Source: JACCSI01 sp963815285 (GTDB lineage Bacteria; Acidobacteriota; Vicinamibacteria; Vicinamibacterales; UBA2999). From it: a stretch of 64,000 bases of DNA. The notes below the pieces were generated by a model, which worked only from the letters and a program-made list of their open reading frames with translations, did no database searches and was not told the origin of the DNA. A program made the translations under genes and the position numbers. The stretch is from positions 872,282 to 936,281 of the forward strand of contig CAWFGB010000005.1 of assembly GCA_963815285.1 (NCBI GenBank), in the 5' to 3' direction. This document shows, piece after piece, positions 55,719-64,000 of this stretch (positions within the stretch are counted from its first letter, which is position 1; every line of letters begins with the position of its first letter).

Positions 55719-58700
55719 CTACCAGAGCGTGCCGAGCACGTAGTCTGCATCGGCAATCAACAGCTGCGCTGCGGACGGCGAGATCGACCGGCCGCTTTGT
55801 GTCGACACCTGAGTCTTGAAGTCCGTGAGCTTGCTTCGCGCAGCCGTGAGATTACCGCGCGACAGCGCCTGTTTCGCATCCTCGAGCTTCGACAAGAGGC
55901 TCCGTGCACCCGATGCGTCGATCTGCCCCGCGCCGATGGACGTATTCACCGCCCCAATCAGCGTGTCGATCGTCGCGACAATCCTGAACGTGACAGTCGT
56001 TAACGCGGTGTTGCCCGCCTGATCCGACGCCGAGACGAAGAGCGTGTGAAAGCCGAGCGCGAGCGTCAGCAGCGGAATCGGCTGCCCGTTGGCGACCGTC
56101 GCGCCATCGATCGTGCCGGTGGCGCTCGCGAGGCCCGCGAGCGAGTCCGTTGCGCCGAACGACACCAGCAGCGAGTCGGTGTGGAGGTACTCGATCGTCG
56201 CCGGCGAGTTGATGATGATCGCCGGCGCGATCCAGTCGATCATGAAGGTGCTCGAGGCGCCGGGATTTTCGGCGTTCCCCGCTCTGTCGGTCGCGCGCGC
56301 GCGAACAGCCGTGGTAGCCTGTGCCGCGACCAGGAACGTTCCGGTGTAGCGCTGCCAAGCGCCGCCGTTCAGGCTGTACTCGACGAACGCGACACCCGTC
56401 CCATCCTCCTCGTCTACGCCTCGCAGCGTGACGTTGACGGCCGACTTCCACCAGCCGTTCGAGCCTGTCGTCCCGAACAGGTTGATCGTCGTGGTTGGCG
56501 CTGTCGTGTCCGGCGGAGTACTGCCGGGAGCGATGCGCGCGATGAACACGTCTTCCGCACCGTCTTTCGACGATTGAATCGCCTGCCGCGTCCACAAGTC
56601 AGGCGAGGTGGTCGCTCCCGCAACGGCGACGTTTCCAGCGGAATCGACCGCGACCCGGGTGCCGTAGTCCTCACCGGTGCCGCCGAAGTAGGTCGAGTAG
56701 ACGAGCTGCCCGGCCGCGTCGAAGTTCGCGACGAACGCATCGCTGTTGCCGCCGCCGTGCGACGGTTGAAACGCTTCGCGCGTAGGGAAGTTGTTCGATG
56801 TGGTCGCGCCCGTGACGAACGTATCGCCGGATGCGCCGACCGCCACCGCCGGCCCGCCACTGCTCTGCCAGAATCCGTCCTGGTTGTTGCCGCCAAGATA
56901 CGTGGAGTACACGAGGCTGCTGCCCGATGCGTTCAGCCTGGTGACGAACACGTCGTAGAATCCGCCGCCGTGCGCGGGCTGAAACGCGTTCGCGGTCGGG
57001 AAGTCCGACGAGAGTGTGATGCCGACGACGTGGACCTGGCCGCTGCCGTCAACGGCGATCTTCGGCGCGTAGTCCGACGCGCCGCCGCCGAGGTACGTCG
57101 CGTACGCGAGCGCGCCGGTGTCGGAGATCTTGGCGACGAAGATGTCCATTAGACCGCCGGCGTTTAGCTGGAAGGCATTGAGGACGGGGAAGTCAGTGGA
57201 TTGCGTGATCCCCGCGAGGTAGGCGGCGCCGCTGGAATCGACGGAAATATCGGCACCCCATTCGGAGCTCGCCCCCCCGATGAACGTCGAGTATTCGAGG
57301 TGCGATCCGTCCGCGCTGATACGCGATACGAATGAGTCCCACCCGACGCTGCCCCCGCCATAGACCCGGCTGGGGTCGAGCGGATCGATGGCGAAGAAGC
57401 CAAGATTGATTTCCGCTGGTCCGGTGCCCAGCCAGAGCATTCCTCCATCCATGGTCATCCCCGAGCCGTACCACGTCGCCACGTAAGCGACCGATGGATT
57501 GGACGGCGCAATCGTCACGCTCATCACCGGGTACGGCAACCTGGCTGACCACGTGTTGCCGCCGTCAGCGGTGGTGAAGAGCGCCGTGTTGGTTCCCGCG
57601 TACGCGAAGTCCGGACTCGCGGAGCTGACGGCCAGCGATGTCACCGGCTCCTGAATGCCGCCGCTCGCCGGCACCCAGGTTCCGCTGCCGACGATCTTGA
57701 ACACGCCATTCGACGTGCCTGCGTAGAGGACCGACTGGCTGACCGCGAGGCTCGTGACGTCTTGCCGCAGATTCGTGTCGCTCCACGTATCGCCGCCATC
57801 GGCGCTCGTGAACACTCCCGCTGGGTACCAGGCGGGCGCGCCGACGTAGAGGACGTTCGAGCCTGGATCGATCGCGAGCGCCGACACAGGCATCGACAGC
57901 GGCAGCATCGTCCAGCTGGCACCGCCGTCGCGGCTTCGGAAGATTCCCGCGTCGTTGCCCACGAACACGGCGCCGGAGGAGTCGACCGCCATCCCGTTGG
58001 CGGGGAAGGTCGGAAGGTCGGCGCTCGTCGCTGCCCACGTCGAACCGCCGTCAGTGCTCTTGAACACGCCGTCGTATCCGCTTCCCGCGTACACGGTTTG
58101 CGTGTTGTTCGGATCGATCGCAAACGCGCGCACCCAGCTCGCGCGCAAGCCGCTTCCGATGCCTCCCCACGTCCGGCCGTCGTCCATCGTCCTGAATGCC
58201 GGATCTCCTCCGAGGGACGGCTGTAGCGCATTTACCGTCGGAAAGTCGGCCGAAATCGTGTAACCCGCGACGTACGCGCGGCCGAGGGCATCGACGGCGA
58301 TGCCGGAACCTACGTCTTCGCCGTTGCCGCCGAGATACGTCGAGTACACGATGGAGCCGCTCGCGTCCAGTTTCGTCACGAAGGCGTCATCGATGCCGCG
58401 GCGTGAGGACTGAACGGCGGAAAACGTCGGGAAATCCCACGAATCGGTCCGCCCCGTCACATACGCATTTCCGTCGGCGTCCACCGCGAGCCCCGTCGGC
58501 TCCTCGTAGCCGCTCCCGCCGATGTAGGTGGCATACAGGAACTGATCGCCGGCGGCGTTCAGCTTCACGACGAAGGCGTCCCAATCGTCGCGGCCGTGGG
58601 AGGTCACTGGCGATCCCGTCGCCGGAAAGTTCGCCGCGCCGGTAAGGCCGGCGACGTACATGTTCCCCTGCGTGTCGAATGCCAGGCCCTCAGCGCGCTC

Positions 58701-59543
58701 TTCGCGAGAGCCCCCGAGGTAGGTGGCATAGGTCAGAACAGGATCGATGATCAGCGGCAGGTTGCGATCGTACGCGTGGACATCGAAGCCGACTCGCCCG
58801 TCGCGCCGAAGTACGTAGCCGCCGCGCACTGGCCGGCGCGTGCCGGACTTCTCTTGATAGATCGTTGGTGCATGCTGCACGAGCGTGCCGGCCGCAGTCT
58901 CAATCAGAAGGTTGCCCCTTCGGTCGATCGACAGGCCCTTCGATCCATCGAAGGCGATCGCAATCGTACGATGGCTCACGCCGGGTGAGACGATGAAGTC
59001 GAACTCGAGCTGCCGCTGGTTGCCGTAATACACCAGGTCGATGCCCGGATACACGCCGCGGTATGCGACCTCGGCGTAGCTGCGCACGCCGGTGTGCCAG
59101 GCGCGCGGGTCGTTGCCGATCACATAGTTCGTGATGCCCGGCAGCACGCGGCGTCCCTCGCCGTTCGCTGATGCGGAAGCGCCCAATAGCCGCATGGTGA
59201 CCGCGGCTCGCGGGCCGTCTTTTGTCCCGCCGATCGCGAGCCGCGCCTCGCCTCTGGCGAGATCCAGGGCGTATTCCGCGCTGCGTGCGATGAATTCGGC
59301 ATTCGGACGGGTCGCGCGCTCGAAGCGCAGCGGCATGCCTGAATACGCTGCTCGCACGCGCTTCGCCGCTTCCGGATCGAGTGTCTTTGTTGATGCCGGC
59401 TGCTTTGCTACCGCTGGCCTGACCTCACGTTCGCCGCGCGATGCCCGTGCCTCGATGGCCGGTTGGATCGATACGACTGTGAAGAGTCCAAGGAGAAGGG
59501 TGGTCGCAATCCCAGCTGTGGGTCGTGTGCGGTTCGGGTCCAC
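55719..59543 (-). CDS. Giant exported SBBP-repeat/sialidase-like propeller protein with FIMAH domain
   Basis: A 1,274-residue exported protein. I use GTG 59543 (site aggaacgcc), which gives a signal peptide (IATTLLLGLFTVVSIQPAIEARA). Residues ~60-290 form the DUF7948-type leader domain that precedes SBBP repeats (RFERATRPNAEFIARS, GVYPGIDLVYYGNQRQLEFDF). Many SBBP repeats follow (YATYLGG, YVAGLTGAANFP), interrupted by a block of BNR/sialidase-like blades (TWAATSADLPTFP, SRDGGASWTMLPL). Two Ig-like regions come next, then a C-terminal helical FIMAH-like domain (LLSKLEDAKQALSRGNLTAA ... QLLIADADYVLGTLW). It is probably a surface adhesin or cell-surface scaffold. Confidence 0.85.
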   Translation of the reverse strand: MDPNRTRPTAGIATTLLLGLFTVVSIQPAIEARASRGEREVRPAVAKQPASTKTLDPEAAKRVRAAYSGMPLRFERATRPNAEFIARSAEYALDLARGEARLAIGGTKDGPRAAVTMRLLGASASANGEGRRVLPGITNYVIGNDPRAWHTGVRSYAEVAYRGVYPGIDLVYYGNQRQLEFDFIVSPGVSHRTIAIAFDGSKGLSIDRRGNLLIETAAGTLVQHAPTIYQEKSGTRRPVRGGYVLRRDGRVGFDVHAYDRNLPLIIDPVLTYATYLGGSREERAEGLAFDTQGNMYVAGLTGAANFPATGSPVTSHGRDDWDAFVVKLNAAGDQFLYATYIGGSGYEEPTGLAVDADGNAYVTGRTDSWDFPTFSAVQSSRRGIDDAFVTKLDASGSIVYSTYLGGNGEDVGSGIAVDALGRAYVAGYTISADFPTVNALQPSLGGDPAFRTMDDGRTWGGIGSGLRASWVRAFAIDPNNTQTVYAGSGYDGVFKSTDGGSTWAATSADLPTFPANGMAVDSSGAVFVGNDAGIFRSRDGGASWTMLPLSMPVSALAIDPGSNVLYVGAPAWYPAGVFTSADGGDTWSDTNLRQDVTSLAVSQSVLYAGTSNGVFKIVGSGTWVPASGGIQEPVTSLAVSSASPDFAYAGTNTALFTTADGGNTWSARLPYPVMSVTIAPSNPSVAYVATWYGSGMTMDGGMLWLGTGPAEINLGFFAIDPLDPSRVYGGGSVGWDSFVSRISADGSHLEYSTFIGGASSEWGADISVDSSGAAYLAGITQSTDFPVLNAFQLNAGGLMDIFVAKISDTGALAYATYLGGGASDYAPKIAVDGSGQVHVVGITLSSDFPTANAFQPAHGGGFYDVFVTRLNASGSSLVYSTYLGGNNQDGFWQSSGGPAVAVGASGDTFVTGATTSNNFPTREAFQPSHGGGNSDAFVANFDAAGQLVYSTYFGGTGEDYGTRVAVDSAGNVAVAGATTSPDLWTRQAIQSSKDGAEDVFIARIAPGSTPPDTTAPTTTINLFGTTGSNGWWKSAVNVTLRGVDEEDGTGVAFVEYSLNGGAWQRYTGTFLVAAQATTAVRARATDRAGNAENPGASSTFMIDWIAPAIIINSPATIEYLHTDSLLVSFGATDSLAGLASATGTIDGATVANGQPIPLLTLALGFHTLFVSASDQAGNTALTTVTFRIVATIDTLIGAVNTSIGAGQIDASGARSLLSKLEDAKQALSRGNLTAARSKLTDFKTQVSTQSGRSISPSAAQLLIADADYVLGTLW

Positions 59544-60279
59544 GGGCGTTCCTGGTGAGCGGGGGCGCGAGGGACATAGCAACGCTAACGCCAACCCTCC
59601 GCCGCCGCAAAACCCAACGCGTGCACGATCAGTCGCACCTTCGAACACACGGCGCCACCGAGATTCGTATCAGGTCGAACAAAATTGTCAGTGTGCGGCG
59701 GCAGGGATGGTAACGAGTAACGCACTATTTACCTGCACCGTTTCGCACGCGAGCACCGGCGGAATACCACGTGGCCGGTAAGTCGAACGATTTTTGTGTC
59801 AGAACTGTGTCAGACACCCGAGGGGCTGAGTGTCACCCATGTCTCCGGAATAAACTGTCACCCTTGTCTCAGGAAGCGCATTCGAAAAATCTCATCCTTT
59901 GTTCTAAGTCCGAGGTGCGGCGCTCCAGATGGACTGAATTGGACTGAGGATCACGCGTCGAGTCACGGTGACAAATCTGCAAACCACTGACTTCGAGGCG
60001 CTTGCCAGTTCCTGGATTCGAAAGGGTGGAGGTCCAGAGAACCTCCTTGCCTCCCTGGGACTCTGCTTCGAGACTGGTGAGCCACTCATTCGCGCTCCAG
60101 GCTCATTCGTGGTCCTCGGTCTGTTCTCAGGCATCGCACCCGGCCGCGTGATTCAGCACGAGTACAGGCCGAGGAGCCACCTCGCGCTCTTCCATCGCAA
60201 CGCAACAGCGTGAAATCAGCACTCACCAGATTTCCTGCTGCTCAATTCCTGCTGCTTCACGACTCCTGGTTCCGTGCGC
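59544..60279. other. Gene-poor stretch with IS-end-like repeats
   Basis: Upstream of the SBBP gene on the minus strand. It holds the repeats at 59831-59874. A GTG-started plus frame at 59968-60213 (NLQTTDFEALASSWIRKGGG, FVVLGLFSGIAPG) is weak; I list it here rather than as a gene. Confidence 0.4.
59831..59874. repeat. IS-end-like direct repeat tgtcaccc(a/t)tgtct
   Basis: tgtcacccatgtctccgg and tgtcacccttgtctcagg stand 26 bp apart. Preceding tgtcagaactgtgtcagac adds similar units. Multiple tgtcaccc-type repeats of this kind occur at the ends of IS21-type elements; no transposase gene is present here, so it would be a leftover end. Confidence 0.45.
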
Positions 60280-63021
60280 CTACGGCATCTCCATCAGCAC
60301 GATGTCGCTGAGTGTCAAATCCTCCTGACAGTAGATGACGGTCCTGCCATCAGGAGAAACGGTGACCGCGCGCGGACCGATGGCGACTCGCGGAGGAAAC
60401 GCCACAATCGACGTGACGGTGCTCGTGTCGAACCGAAAGAATCGGAGCATCAGCGACGAGGTGCCGTCGACAAAATAGATTCCGTCGCTGTGGTACTCCC
60501 AGTGACGATCGCGAACGCCCTCAGTGCCTCGGAGAAGCGTCGCTTTGCCGCCTCCGCTCGGCTGACGCCAAACGCCTGGCTCTTTGAACAGCCTGGTGAA
60601 ATAAAAGTACCGGCCGTCGTTCGACTCGATCACCTCGAACATCGGTCCCGGACTGACCTTCACGGGTTCGCCCCCTGTCGACGCGACCTTCCATAAATCG
60701 ACGTGACCATCGCCTGAAGTGCTGTAGTAAACCCAGCGCCCATCGCGCGACCAGCTGGGAACCATCGCCGACACACGGTCGTCGGTCAGACGCCGAACGG
60801 CGCCGCCAGCTGCGGACACCGTGTAGATGTTCGTGTGTCGAGCGTCACTGAACGGGCCGGTGGTAAAGCCGCTGCCGTCGAACACGAGCTCGTTTCCATC
60901 GGGCGACCACTGCACGCTGCCGAGGTGCCCACCCGTCGTGGTCACTTGCGTGAGCCCGGTGCCGTCGCTGTGGGCGACCCACAGCTCGTGAGCGCCAGTG
61001 CGCCGCGAGCGGAACGCGATCCGCTGGCCGTCAGGAGAAAACTGCGCTTCCGAATCCTCTGCGCTGGACGAGGCGATCTTCCGCACGTTGGTGCCGTCGC
61101 GATCCATGCGCCAGAGGTTCATGTCCGAATAGGTTTGCGTGAACGCGAAGCGTCCGTGTCGCGGATCGCTCGCGAGACCGCGGTAGTCGCCGTTGGCGAT
61201 CTTGCGCACGCCCGTGACGCGTCCGCTGCTGAGTGCCAGGCGCCACAACGAAGACGCATCGGCGACAAACAGCGCGCCGCCGTCCGGCTGCCACGCCAAG
61301 CTGGCAACGGATGACGTCCGGTGGATGCACGGGTCGGTTCCCGGCTGCTGCGGTGTGCCGTCGGTGCGAAGCAGACAGACCGCCGTGTCGCGACTGCCGA
61401 CGCGCGCGAACGCGAGGTACGAGCCGTTCGGCGACGGCGTGGCGAGCGCATCCTGCTCGCCCGGCGGTGGACTGGTCATCGCCTCCGGCGGAGCACCAGA
61501 GATAGGCAGTCGTACGAGGCGGACACTGCCGGCGTGCGTATCGCGCACGAGCAGGGCCTGCCCGTCGGGCCACCAGGCGACGGGGCGTCTGAATCCTTGC
61601 GCATCGGCGATGCGGCCGACGAGCCGCTGGTCGCCGCCGGCCGCGGGGACGATGAAGACGTCCTGCGAGAAGCCGCGCAGGCCGCGGAGGACCGCGATCT
61701 GGCGTCCATCCGGCGACCACGCGGGCGCATAGTAGTTGGCGTCGCCGGTCGTAATCCGAATGGGGTCGCTGGTCCCTTCGACCGACTTGACATACACATC
61801 ACGGTCGATCCCCGATTCACCGGTCCACGCAAACGCGATGCGAGTCCCGTCCGGAGAAAACGCTGGCTCCGTTTCGCTGCCTTGATAGTTCGTCCAGGGC
61901 AACGTCGTCGGCGAGATCGGTTCCGGCTCCGGCAGAGTCCACAGAACGATTGCGCCAACCGAGGCTGCGACCGCGGTCCCCGTCGTCACCCACGTGGCGA
62001 GTAATTTCGTCGAAGGCGACGCGATCGCTTCGAGCCGCGCCGCCACGGCGTCAGCGGTGGGCCGTTTCCGCGGATCGGGATCGAGCATCGCGTCGATGAG
62101 CCGGCCGAACACGCGCACCATCCGCGGTGTTGCGGCTGCTGGCGAGCGCCGCCCCTCGGCAATCGCGTGTGCCGTGTCGAGCGGCGAGCCGGCGGCAAAC
62201 GGATGCGCGCCGGTGGCGAGCTCGTGGAGCACGATGCCAAGCTCAAAGATGTCGCTCGCCGCCGTCGCCGGTTCGCCCTGGGTCTGCTCCGGCGACATGT
62301 AGCGCAACGTGCCCGCTGGTACGGTGGCATTGCGCTCCGGACGATCACGATTCAACCGCCGTGACAGGCCGAAATCCAGCACCTTGACGAAGCCGTCCGG
62401 GCGCAGCATCAGGTTTTCGGGCTTGATGTCGCCGTGGATCAATCCGCGGGCGTGGGCGGCCGACAGCGCCTGGGCGATCTGCCTGCCCCACTGGCACACA
62501 CGCTCGAGCGGCTGGCGCGATCCACAACGCTGGCGAAGCGACTCGCCCTCGACGAGCTCCATGACGATGGCGACGGCTTCGTCCGTGCGCAGGACCTCGT
62601 GAACCGTGACGATGCCCGGATGGTTCAAGGCCGACGCGGCCTGCGCTTCTTGGACAAAGCGCTCGACGCGGCCCGAGCTCCCAACGCGGGACAGGATCAG
62701 GAATTTCAGCGCGACCGGCCGATCGAGGTCCGTGTCGCGTGCACCGTAGACCTCGCCCATGCCGCCGCGCCCGAGCGGCGCGGTGATTACAAACCGGCCG
62801 AACTGCTTGCCGAGATGGGCCCACTCGGCGGTCCGCGCATCTGGCGCCACCGTCGCGTTGGTCTGGTCCTGGAGCTCGAGCCGCGCCAGCAGGTCGAGCA
62901 CTTTGGCGGCGGTTTCAGGATTCGGGGACGCGGATTCGACGAAAGTCTGCCGCTCGCCTGGCGGGAGGTCGGCCGCCGCCTGATAGAGATCCCAGGCTGC
63001 GCGCCACCGATCGCCAGTCAC
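60280..63021 (-). CDS. Membrane Ser/Thr protein kinase with TolB-like propeller
   Basis: A 913-residue receptor-like kinase. The N-terminal kinase domain (75-340) has GRGGMGEVY at 84-92, Lys106 in VALKF, HGDIKPEN at 196-203 (Arg of HRD replaced by Gly), DFGLSR at 216 and MSPEQ. One transmembrane helix lies near 344-365. The outer part is a six-to-seven-bladed WD40/TolB propeller (FSPDGTRIAFAW, WSPDGRQIAVLRG, FSPDGQRIAFRSRR, WSPDGNELVFDGS). Such kinases are abundant in Acidobacteria and pair with ECF sigma factors of the type found 280 bp away, in divergent arrangement. Confidence 0.93.
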   Translation of the reverse strand: MTGDRWRAAWDLYQAAADLPPGERQTFVESASPNPETAAKVLDLLARLELQDQTNATVAPDARTAEWAHLGKQFGRFVITAPLGRGGMGEVYGARDTDLDRPVALKFLILSRVGSSGRVERFVQEAQAASALNHPGIVTVHEVLRTDEAVAIVMELVEGESLRQRCGSRQPLERVCQWGRQIAQALSAAHARGLIHGDIKPENLMLRPDGFVKVLDFGLSRRLNRDRPERNATVPAGTLRYMSPEQTQGEPATAASDIFELGIVLHELATGAHPFAAGSPLDTAHAIAEGRRSPAAATPRMVRVFGRLIDAMLDPDPRKRPTADAVAARLEAIASPSTKLLATWVTTGTAVAASVGAIVLWTLPEPEPISPTTLPWTNYQGSETEPAFSPDGTRIAFAWTGESGIDRDVYVKSVEGTSDPIRITTGDANYYAPAWSPDGRQIAVLRGLRGFSQDVFIVPAAGGDQRLVGRIADAQGFRRPVAWWPDGQALLVRDTHAGSVRLVRLPISGAPPEAMTSPPPGEQDALATPSPNGSYLAFARVGSRDTAVCLLRTDGTPQQPGTDPCIHRTSSVASLAWQPDGGALFVADASSLWRLALSSGRVTGVRKIANGDYRGLASDPRHGRFAFTQTYSDMNLWRMDRDGTNVRKIASSSAEDSEAQFSPDGQRIAFRSRRTGAHELWVAHSDGTGLTQVTTTGGHLGSVQWSPDGNELVFDGSGFTTGPFSDARHTNIYTVSAAGGAVRRLTDDRVSAMVPSWSRDGRWVYYSTSGDGHVDLWKVASTGGEPVKVSPGPMFEVIESNDGRYFYFTRLFKEPGVWRQPSGGGKATLLRGTEGVRDRHWEYHSDGIYFVDGTSSLMLRFFRFDTSTVTSIVAFPPRVAIGPRAVTVSPDGRTVIYCQEDLTLSDIVLMEMP

Positions 63022-63039
63022 CGCCAGGGCGTGCGAGGC

Positions 63040-63090
63040 GTGATACGAAACGCCCCTCTGCTCGCCCTACTACCAGTAGGAGTGACTTTC
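63040..63090. repeat. Leader-type repeat, copy 1
   Basis: gtgatacgaaa, then a C-rich stretch ctcgccct, taccagtaggagtgact. The same layout is found at 63925-63976. It contains the ribosome site (taggag) of the micro-gene at 63094. Confidence 0.55.
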
Positions 63091-63093
63091 ACC

Positions 63094-63216
63094 ATGATCA
63101 AATCGCTTGTGCCGACCGCCTTGTTCGCCGTGGCCCTGGTTCCGGGTACGGCCGCCATCCGCCAGCCCGTGCCGATCGGCACCGGCGATTATCGCATCAC
63201 GGAGCCCGGCCAGTAA
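63094..63216 (+). CDS. 40-residue secreted peptide
   Basis: ATG 63094 lies behind a good taggagtgact site. The product MIKSLVPTALFAVALVPGTA continues to AIRQPVPIGTGDYRITEPGQ and ends at TAA. The first 20 residues form a typical signal peptide, so a ~20-residue mature peptide would be released. It lies between the divergent kinase and sigma factor genes. No family match is known to me. Confidence 0.5.
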   Translation: MIKSLVPTALFAVALVPGTAAIRQPVPIGTGDYRITEPGQ

Positions 63217-63298
63217 GTGCTCGTGCAAGGCCTCGCACCTCGATGCGCGAATCGGGCGATTCGCAACGCGTGATGCCCGGCCCTTACAATGTCGCTGC

Positions 63299-63928
63299 AT
63301 GCCCGACGGCACACGCGATCCGCAGATGGTGGCCCGGCTCATGTCGCGCCTTCGAGGGGGCGACCCGAGCGCGGCAGGGCATCTGATGGAGACGTACTAC
63401 CCGGAACTGCGACGCATGGCCGGCCGCCTGATGAAGCGCGAGGGCGCCGGCGACACGTGGCAGCCGACCGTGCTGATCAACGAGTTGTTTCTCGAGCTCG
63501 TGCGCATCAAACGGCTGCCCGACGACCCCGAATCCATCGCCAAGCTCCCGCCGGACGCGTTTCTGGGTCTCGCCGGGCACATCATGAAACGGCTCCTCAT
63601 TCATCATGCCCGGCCGCTCTACAAGCGCGCGATCCGGGAGGATGTCGCGGAGATGTCCGCACAGTGGGATGCCGCCACGGCCGGACCCGACGAGCTCGCC
63701 CAAGTTGAAGATGTCCTCCGAAGGCTCGAGGCGATCGATCCGCGGCTCCGCCGCGTGGTCGAGCTGCGCGTCTTTCAGGGTCTGACGCGCGATGAAATTG
63801 CACGCGAGCTGGGCTGCGGTACGGCAACGGTCGCGCGCGATTGGGCCTTCGCGAAACAGTTTCTGGAAGAGCAGCTCCTGACCCTGACGGCTTCTTGCGC
63901 GGCCACGTCGGGCAGTGGCGAGCCGTGA
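63299..63928 (+). CDS. ECF-type RNA polymerase sigma factor (acidobacterial group)
   Basis: A 209-residue sigma factor from ATG 63299; upstream in-frame residues are not sigma-like. Region 2 reads ETYYPELRRMAGRLM and TWQPTVLINELFLELVRI, region 4 reads DPRLRRVVELRVFQGLTRDEIARELGCGTATVARDWAFAKQFL. The TWQPTxLxNExxL pattern is the mark of the ECF group widespread in Acidobacteria and Planctomycetes (TIGR02999-like), often encoded beside Ser/Thr kinases, as here. No anti-sigma gene is visible before the window ends. Confidence 0.92.
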   Translation: MPDGTRDPQMVARLMSRLRGGDPSAAGHLMETYYPELRRMAGRLMKREGAGDTWQPTVLINELFLELVRIKRLPDDPESIAKLPPDAFLGLAGHIMKRLLIHHARPLYKRAIREDVAEMSAQWDAATAGPDELAQVEDVLRRLEAIDPRLRRVVELRVFQGLTRDEIARELGCGTATVARDWAFAKQFLEEQLLTLTASCAATSGSGEP

Positions 63929-63976
63929 TACGAAATCCACCCCTCCTCGCCCTCTTACCGGTAGGAGCGACTCAGC
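63925..63976. repeat. Leader-type repeat, copy 2
   Basis: gtgatacgaaa, ctcgccct, taccggtaggagcgact, closely matching copy 1. It overlaps the sigma factor stop and runs towards the window end, where a second small gene with the same leader would begin. Confidence 0.55.
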
Positions 63977-64000
63977 CAGATCACCGTGCTCGTTTGCGGT

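Noticed and set aside
56046..57152. A 368-residue plus-strand frame inside the SBBP gene
   Set aside because: It is antisense to SBBP repeats and its regularity reflects those repeats.
59968..60213. An 81-residue plus-strand frame with GTG start
   Set aside because: No convincing ribosome site, no family, and stop-bounded by chance length in GC-rich DNA.

Overview
The window looks like a GC-rich chromosome segment from an Acidobacteriota bacterium, most likely of the Vicinamibacteria type. This is an inference from gene content: a bacillithiol gene, PEGA and TolB-propeller kinases, a SBBP-repeat giant protein, BACON repeats, and an acidobacterial-type ECF sigma factor beside a receptor-like Ser/Thr kinase. 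No 16S rRNA gene is present to confirm it.

Bases 1-18,700 are a conserved housekeeping backbone. On the minus strand are the start of a probable penicillin-binding protein and bshC. On the plus strand are a PEGA-domain pseudokinase, carA-carB (pyrimidine/arginine synthesis), comEC (DNA uptake), a DUF1844 gene, a PhnP-like hydrolase, ribF, cysS, a class III aminotransferase, yraN and a galT-like gene. mazG lies on the minus strand among them. Low-complexity repeats sit at several gene edges, including 9-bp cttcgtgtc-type arrays and a dispersed repeat read in frame inside comEC. Next come tRNA-Gly(GCC) and tRNA-Cys(GCA).

Bases 19,078-47,575 form an integrative element of about 28.4 kb in tRNA-Cys. 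A perfect 51-bp repeat of the tRNA 3' part marks both ends, and a tyrosine integrase lies next to the left end. The left 7 kb is a compact core: integrase, zinc-finger protein, excisionase-like HTH, a Toprim/DUF3854-ATPase split by a frameshift, a TubC-docking-like protein, an ERF annealing protein, an MT-A70 methyltransferase and a small zinc-binding protein. The rest is patchy cargo. It includes a three-gene envelope operon (7xBACON lipoprotein, beta-barrel, proline-rich membrane protein), a secreted FG-GAP/FN3 protein, a nuclease-like protein, a serine resolvase, a DUF4258-like protein, a DoxX-like membrane protein and a SagB-type double nitroreductase, together with many broken genes.

Bases 47,576-55,700 are a second accessory tract. 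Two PDDEXK-like proteins are followed by very small genes: two paralogous families of zinc-ribbon proteins, three micro-membrane proteins, DUF1801, a P-loop kinase and another zinc-ribbon protein, with repeated G-rich sequences between them. Bases 55,719 to the end hold a 1,274-residue SBBP/FIMAH surface protein, a kinase with a TolB-like propeller, a 40-residue secreted peptide behind a duplicated leader, and an ECF sigma factor.
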